Made by a program: the position numbers and the translations under genes. A DNA stretch of 10,600 nt, taken from NCBI GenBank assembly GCA_023415915.1, contig JAEZIZ010000133.1:1-10600 (forward strand). The letters are read 5' to 3'. Numbering within the stretch: position 1 is the stretch's first letter; the number at the start of each line of letters is the position of its first letter. The notes beneath the pieces were generated by a model that was not told the DNA's origin, did not search any database, and was given only the letters and a program-made list of their open reading frames with translations. Positions 7,227 to 10,600 of the stretch are shown here, one piece after another. The DNA comes from Bacillota bacterium. Lineage in GTDB: Bacteria > Bacillota > Clostridia > Christensenellales > SZUA-584.

Positions 7227-7731
7227 GTTTTCCTCCCTTTATATCGTTAAGTACTTCAGGCACTTTGCGCCAGTCGCCGAGTTTCCTCTCAAAGCTTATC
7301 GCGTTGGCGGGGCTTGTGGACGTAAGGTATGTAAATGAAACGCCCGGGAACGCGTGCTTTGTGTGCCTCTTAAATAGGTCGTACGCTTTGCGGCCGTTAA
7401 AGAACACATGCGCTATGCCGGGATGCTCCTTAAAAAAGCTTTTAAAGTCGTTTATCACCGGGTTTTTTATATTCGCGTCAAGGCTGCCTTCGCGCTCGCA
7501 GCTCTCTATCACATCCCAGAGCGCTATATTATGCCGCAGCAGGAAACGCTTGCGGTTTTCATAGTTTTCGTCATATTCCTCGCCGAACAGCGCGTACACT
7601 ACGCGCCAGAAGCCGTTGCGCTCATGACCGTAATACTGGCGCTTGCGCAGCGACGTTTCGCTGGGTATGGAACCAAGTATCAGCACACGGCAATGTTCGT
7701 CGGCTATAGGCTCGAATGAGTGTATTATCAC
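7213..7731 (-). CDS. DNA-deoxyinosine (hypoxanthine) glycosylase, uracil-DNA glycosylase superfamily
   Basis: A 172-aa protein of the uracil-DNA glycosylase superfamily, best matching the hypoxanthine-DNA glycosylase branch (family 6). LILGSIPSETSL at 17-28 is the first active-site loop, GHERNGFW at 35-42 carries the conserved Asn (N39) linked to catalysis in this branch, WDVIESCEREGSLD follows, and TSTSPAN at about 137-143 is the DNA-binding loop. The enzyme cuts the N-glycosidic bond of deaminated adenine (hypoxanthine) in DNA, the first step of base-excision repair. The start is GTG at 7731, overlapping the upstream stop as GTGA, with GAGGAG 5 nt upstream inside the U32 gene. Its own 3' end overlaps the hydrogenase-like gene by 14 nt. 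Translation of the three genes is therefore likely coupled. Confidence 0.87.
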   Translation of the reverse strand: MIIHSFEPIADEHCRVLILGSIPSETSLRKRQYYGHERNGFWRVVYALFGEEYDENYENRKRFLLRHNIALWDVIESCEREGSLDANIKNPVINDFKSFFKEHPGIAHVFFNGRKAYDLFKRHTKHAFPGVSFTYLTSTSPANAISFERKLGDWRKVPEVLNDIKGGKHGAV

Positions 7732-9986
7732 TTTAACTCCTCTATGCGTTCCTTGTACTTTTGTACTATCTCGCGGCTTTGCGCGGCGTTTTCAAGCGAG
7801 AGCTCGACACGGAAATGCCTTACGCCAATAGCGTAAAGCGCTTTTAAGTCCATTTCCGTCACGCTGCTGTTTAATATATAGTTGTTGCAATTATCGTCCG
7901 CCGCAACGGGGAACCTCTCGCCCGCGAGATCCTCCAGATAATAGCTTTCGCTTTTACACAGGCCACAATGCGCCCTGCCCGAAATAACGCAGTGCTGCAT
8001 CGCCATAAGCTCGTGCCTCGCGAAAACGAGCGCCTCCACGCACGGCTCCTGCCCGTTCAAGCGCTTATAGCCCTCAATCATTGCCGCCGCCTGCTTTACG
8101 TTAAGCTCGGGGTAAAGCGCGATACGCCCCGCGAACCTGGCGAAATATGAGAGCGCGTATGAGTTGAGCGCGTATACCGAGCAGTCGAGCACGATATCGT
8201 TGCTTTCGCGGTACGCGTATATGCCGCCATGGTCGGTCACCAGCAGCCGCTCGCCCGAAAAAGGCTCCGTTTGCTTTGCAAGCCTGTCCGTCCTAAATCG
8301 CAGGTTTCTATGCTTTGCCTTGTTTTCAAAATATAGCCGTTTGTTCGTTACATATATATCGCCTTCGAGCAAGTCCTTTACCGCCTCGAACTGCTCTTCC
8401 GTCCGGGCAAGCACATGCAGCCGCAGCCCCGCCTCGCACGCTTTTTGCTTCACGGGCTCGTACGTATAAGGAAATACCCTGCGCGGCGGCACGCTTGTGC
8501 GCGCTTCGGTGAGCCCTTTTACGGCTTCGCGCCGCAGCGCGTTGAGGCTGCTTTTCGCGACGAATATGCCGTCTGAACAATCGAAGCTCAATTCGCCCAT
8601 TTCATACGGCGTTCCGCCCAGCTTTCTTATGCTCTCCTCTATGTCGCCGCAAGTCGTGGGGCTCGTCCTGCTCTGCTGCACTACGTCGCCTCGCGCTGAA
8701 ACCCGGCGGCCTTCCGGGTCGGTTATCTCAAGGCATAAAGGCTCGCCTATTATCGCGGTAAACCTTCCGCTTATCGTTACTTTCCGGCTGTCCTGCGCTT
8801 TGAGCAGCTCATTTATAAGCAGCGTATCGCTAGTTTTGACTACCGTCTCGCCCGCCTGCGCGCGAGCTTTGTTATCAAGCTCAATTACGTCGCCCGCATA
8901 GGCGGCGCCTGTGAGCCTGCCGTTTTTGAATATCCTGTTGCAAATAAAGCCCGTGTCGCTGTTATCGAATTTTATACCGTCGCCCTGATTAAGCTGCCCG
9001 GTGAGCCTTATGCTTATGCTGTCGCAGCCCACGGAAACCACCTTCCCGACGGGAACGCCCCTGTGGTTAGGACGCAGCATGCCCATCAGCTCTTCTCCAC
9101 GCTTTGAGAGAAGATGCCCCTTCGTAAAGCCGCGGTTAAACAGCTTATTGAGCTTTTCTATATCCTCCCGCTCCGGGCTTAGCGGCTTACCGTTGCGGTA
9201 GCTTTCAAGTATTTTTGCATATACGCGCGTAGCCTGAGCCACATACTCGGGCGGTTTCATCCTGCCTTCTATCTTAAAACACGTAACACCAGCTTTTACG
9301 AGCAGCGCTATGTCTTCAAACAGCGCGAGGTCCTTCGGGCTTAAAAGGTAATCCCCTTTTTGCTTCACATACTCATTGCCGCGCACGAGCTTATATCGCA
9401 TGCGGCAGCACTGCGCGCACTCGCCGCGGTTGCCGCTTCTTCCCTTTTTAAGGGCGCTTAAGAGGCACTGCCCCGAATAGCATACGCAGAGCGCGCCGTG
9501 TACGAACGCTTCTTTTTCAATGCCGCACGTAAGGCTCTTTATCTGCTCTTGGCTCATCTCGCGGGCAAGCACCGCGCGCACAGCCCCGGCCTCGGAGACG
9601 AAGTAAAGCGACGCGTCGTTGTGGTTGTGCATCTGTGTGCTAGCGTGTATCTCTATATCGGGGAAGCGGCGCTTAACCAGCGTCATCATGCCTATGTCCT
9701 GCATTATCAGAGCGTCGGCGCCGAGCTTGTATACCGTTTCTACGTGCTTTAAAAAGCCCTCTGTTTCGTCTTCGTATATGAGCGTGTTTGCGGTAACGTA
9801 AACCCTCGCGCCGTATGTGTGGGCGTAATCTATCGCCTGTTTCATCTCGGCGTAATCAAGATTTGAAGCAAACGCCCGCGCCCCGAACGCCTTGCCTCCG
9901 AAATAGACGGCGTTGGCGCCGTTCTGCACAGCCTTGTATACCGACTCTAAGTTTCCCGCGGGAGAAAGCAGTTCTGTCCGTTCCAT
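7728..9986 (-). CDS. U32 family peptidase / RNA-hydroxylase family protein
   Basis: A 752-aa protein, long for U32 and matching the architecture with a DUF3656-type middle and a second collagenase-like C-terminal part. The U32 signature is complete: E159...G164-A-L-C167-x4-G172-x-C174-x-x-S177. It is followed by C190 and C193/C194, the cysteine set conserved in the RlhA/TrhP relatives that hydroxylate cytidine in 23S rRNA or uridine in tRNA. The N-terminal LLSPAGN and FGGKAFGARAFASN are standard U32 blocks. I infer an RNA-modification role rather than true proteolysis; the target is not determined. The C-terminal part holds HCGLCKSE, a further cysteine pair. The start ATG at 9986 is preceded by GGGTGACGA, and a good promoter lies 20-50 nt upstream. 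It is the first gene of a four-gene operon with 4-nt and 14-nt overlaps downstream. Confidence 0.88.
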   Translation of the reverse strand: MERTELLSPAGNLESVYKAVQNGANAVYFGGKAFGARAFASNLDYAEMKQAIDYAHTYGARVYVTANTLIYEDETEGFLKHVETVYKLGADALIMQDIGMMTLVKRRFPDIEIHASTQMHNHNDASLYFVSEAGAVRAVLAREMSQEQIKSLTCGIEKEAFVHGALCVCYSGQCLLSALKKGRSGNRGECAQCCRMRYKLVRGNEYVKQKGDYLLSPKDLALFEDIALLVKAGVTCFKIEGRMKPPEYVAQATRVYAKILESYRNGKPLSPEREDIEKLNKLFNRGFTKGHLLSKRGEELMGMLRPNHRGVPVGKVVSVGCDSISIRLTGQLNQGDGIKFDNSDTGFICNRIFKNGRLTGAAYAGDVIELDNKARAQAGETVVKTSDTLLINELLKAQDSRKVTISGRFTAIIGEPLCLEITDPEGRRVSARGDVVQQSRTSPTTCGDIEESIRKLGGTPYEMGELSFDCSDGIFVAKSSLNALRREAVKGLTEARTSVPPRRVFPYTYEPVKQKACEAGLRLHVLARTEEQFEAVKDLLEGDIYVTNKRLYFENKAKHRNLRFRTDRLAKQTEPFSGERLLVTDHGGIYAYRESNDIVLDCSVYALNSYALSYFARFAGRIALYPELNVKQAAAMIEGYKRLNGQEPCVEALVFARHELMAMQHCVISGRAHCGLCKSESYYLEDLAGERFPVAADDNCNNYILNSSVTEMDLKALYAIGVRHFRVELSLENAAQSREIVQKYKERIEELK

Positions 9987-10006
9987 TCGTCACCCGTTTT
10001 TTATAC

Positions 10007-10036
10007 AGTATACTTAAAAATACCAGGCATTTGCAA
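10007..10036 (-). promoter_or_regulatory. Promoter of the U32 operon
   Basis: On the minus strand, TTGCAA (10036-10031) and TATACT (10012-10007) are separated by 18 nt and lie about 20 nt upstream of the U32 start codon. Both resemble sigma-70/SigA consensus hexamers (4/6 and 5/6). The predicted transcript would start near 10000, giving a very short leader. Confidence 0.6.
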
Positions 10037-10084
10037 GCAGCGCCGACGAATTGCAGGTTTTCCTTTGCCAATGCTCCCGATATA

Positions 10085-10105
10085 AAAAAGGCCGGGTTGG
10101 CCGAT
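10085..10105 (-). terminator. Terminator after the YjzC-like gene
   Basis: Read on the minus strand, 11 nt after the small gene's stop, GGCC-AACCC-GGCC forms a short hairpin followed by six T residues, with an A-rich stretch upstream that could extend the stem against the T tract. It separates this small gene from the U32 operon promoter. Confidence 0.55.
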
Positions 10106-10115
10106 TTTAAAAGTG

Positions 10116-10271
10116 CTATTCTTTTATGAAGTGCTGGTTAGAGCCGGGCGTCGGCGGGAACGAATCGCCTTTATCGATTGAAATGCCGCTGCGCACTATC
10201 TGCCCTCTTGAGTTCACGATTTTATAGGTACCGCTTTGAGGCGCTTTTTGCCCTGATTTATATATGTCCAT
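10116..10271 (-). CDS. YjzC-like small protein
   Basis: A 51-aa protein, easily missed because of its size. It begins MDIYKSGQKAPQSGTYKIVN, contains GISIDKGDSFPPTPGS and ends NQHFIKE. The layout of an N-terminal Y/K-x-G-Q-K-A-P-x-S-G-x-Y block and a later GD-x-FPPT block matches the YjzC family of small Firmicutes proteins, whose function is not known. No signal peptide, membrane segment or cysteine is present, so it is probably a soluble cytoplasmic or nucleic-acid-associated protein. The start is backed by AAAGGCGG 6 nt upstream, and a terminator hairpin follows the stop. It is monocistronic and diverges from the tRNA gene on the other strand. Confidence 0.82.
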   Translation of the reverse strand: MDIYKSGQKAPQSGTYKIVNSRGQIVRSGISIDKGDSFPPTPGSNQHFIKE

Positions 10272-10424
10272 TTTAAACCGCCTTTCATCGTTGTTTTTAT
10301 AAGTATTTTTTGCCGTATACCGATATTTATGAGATTATTTTTATAGTTTTAGAGTGTTGTTATTTTGACCGCGTTATGATAAAATAGCCTTCGCGTGATT
10401 TAAATAACTTTAAAAAAATGACCT
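10272..10424. promoter_or_regulatory. Divergent AT-rich intergenic region between YjzC-like gene and tRNA-Ser
   Basis: This stretch holds no coding sequence that I can support. The plus-strand tRNA promoter is annotated separately. For the minus-strand small gene, TATAAA elements are present upstream of its ribosome binding site, but none has a convincing -35, so its promoter is not assigned. Confidence 0.5.
10357..10385 (+). promoter_or_regulatory. Promoter of the tRNA-Ser gene
   Basis: TTGTTA (10357-10362) and TAAAAT (10380-10385) are separated by 17 nt. Transcription would start near 10392, about 33 nt before the mature tRNA 5' end at 10425. A TTGACC at 10365-10370 is better as a hexamer but has no -10 at the right distance. 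Confidence 0.5.
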
Positions 10425-10515
10425 GGAGAGATGGCTGAGCTGGTCTAAGGCGCACGACTGGAAATCGTGTTTACCAGAAATGGTAACAAGGGTTCGAATC
10501 CCTTTCTCTCCGCCA
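10425..10515 (+). tRNA. tRNA-Ser (anticodon GGA), CCA encoded
   Basis: A class II tRNA of 91 nt including an encoded CCA (10513-10515). The acceptor stem pairs GGAGAGA (10425-10431) with TCTCTCC (10505-10511), and the discriminator is G10512. The anticodon stem CACGA/TCGTG encloses CTGGAAA, giving anticodon GGA (10460-10462), which reads UCC/UCU serine codons. A long variable arm, TTTACCAGAAATGGTAACA, is characteristic of tRNA-Ser. The T arm is AGGG-TTCGAAT-CCCT. All identity features are in place, so it should be functional. Confidence 0.97.
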
Positions 10516-10540
10516 CATCATCAACAATAGGTGATACAAT

Positions 10541-10573
10541 GAACCCGCTTCGTAATGAGGCGGGTTTGTTGTT
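10541..10573 (+). terminator. Terminator of the tRNA-Ser gene
   Basis: AACCCGCTTC (10542-10551) pairs with GAGGCGGGTT (10557-10566) as a 10-bp stem with one G-U pair and a 5-nt loop, then TTGTTGTTT follows. It begins 26 nt after the CCA end. This is a convincing intrinsic terminator on the plus strand. Confidence 0.85.
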
Positions 10574-10577
10574 TATT

Positions 10578-10594
10578 GCCCAGTGTATCTGGGC
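10578..10594 (+). repeat. Second hairpin at the window edge
   Basis: GCCCAG (10578-10583) and CTGGGC (10589-10594) are perfect 6-bp arms around a TGTAT loop, followed by TTTCC to the window end. It could be a second terminator or the start of the next element. The window ends too soon to say. Confidence 0.45.
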
Positions 10595-10600
10595 TTTCCG

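Noticed and set aside
10031..10055. TTGCA direct repeats near the U32 promoter as a regulator operator
   Set aside because: Only two copies of a 5-mer are present, one being the -35 itself; too little to support a binding site.
10539..10600. Small plus-strand frame from the ATG at 10539, open to the window edge
   Set aside because: It runs through the tRNA terminator hairpin and the second hairpin; the reading frame is better explained as a by-product of these structures.
1..10600. CRISPR array, insertion sequence or prophage
   Set aside because: No repeat-spacer pattern, transposase, integrase or terminal inverted repeats were seen on either strand.

Overview
The window looks like chromosomal DNA from an anaerobic Gram-positive bacterium, most likely a member of Clostridia. 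The evidence is an [FeFe]-hydrogenase-type protein, strong GGAGG-type ribosome binding sites, GTG starts with tight gene overlaps, a YjzC-like small protein and a U32 protein of clostridial architecture. Base composition is moderate to fairly GC-rich in the genes, with frequent ATA (Ile) codons, while the intergenic stretches are AT-rich. I cannot name the genus. There is no sign of a mobile element, CRISPR array or phage.

Layout. Positions 1-145 are an AT-rich leader with a strong but distant Shine-Dalgarno sequence and an 11-bp inverted repeat. Positions 146-2017 (+) encode a glycosyltransferase fused to a PlsC-type acyltransferase, ending at a strong hairpin (2028-2069). Everything from there to about 10.27 kb is on the minus strand. 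Read in transcription order it is: a 51-aa YjzC-like protein (10271-10116) with its own terminator; then a promoter (10036-10007) and a close-packed four-gene operon of U32 peptidase/RNA-hydroxylase family protein (9986-7728), DNA-deoxyinosine glycosylase (7731-7213), [FeFe]-hydrogenase-like iron-sulfur protein (7226-5982) and GT4 glycosyltransferase (5953-4802). A probable terminator follows. Then comes a two-gene unit: a FAD oxidoreductase with a C-terminal Rieske domain (4725-3217) and a tocopherol-cyclase-like protein (3217-2246), joined by a TAGTG stop/start overlap. A possible 35-aa membrane peptide (2194-2087) lies downstream. A tRNA-Ser(GGA) with encoded CCA, its promoter and its terminator occupy the right end on the plus strand.

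How the genes may work together. The two glycosyltransferases and the fused acyltransferase point to membrane glycolipid or lipid-anchor synthesis. The Rieske/FAD protein and the lipocalin-fold tocopherol-cyclase relative form a coupled redox/hydrophobic-ligand pair. The four-gene operon puts an RNA-modification-type protein and a DNA base-repair enzyme beside a hydrogenase-like redox protein with unusual H-cluster motifs. The functional link is not obvious and is the least explained part of the window.

Three gene starts are set here by ribosome binding sites and overlaps rather than by the longest open frame (3217, 4725, 5953), and two small genes (10116-10271, 2087-2194) are added.
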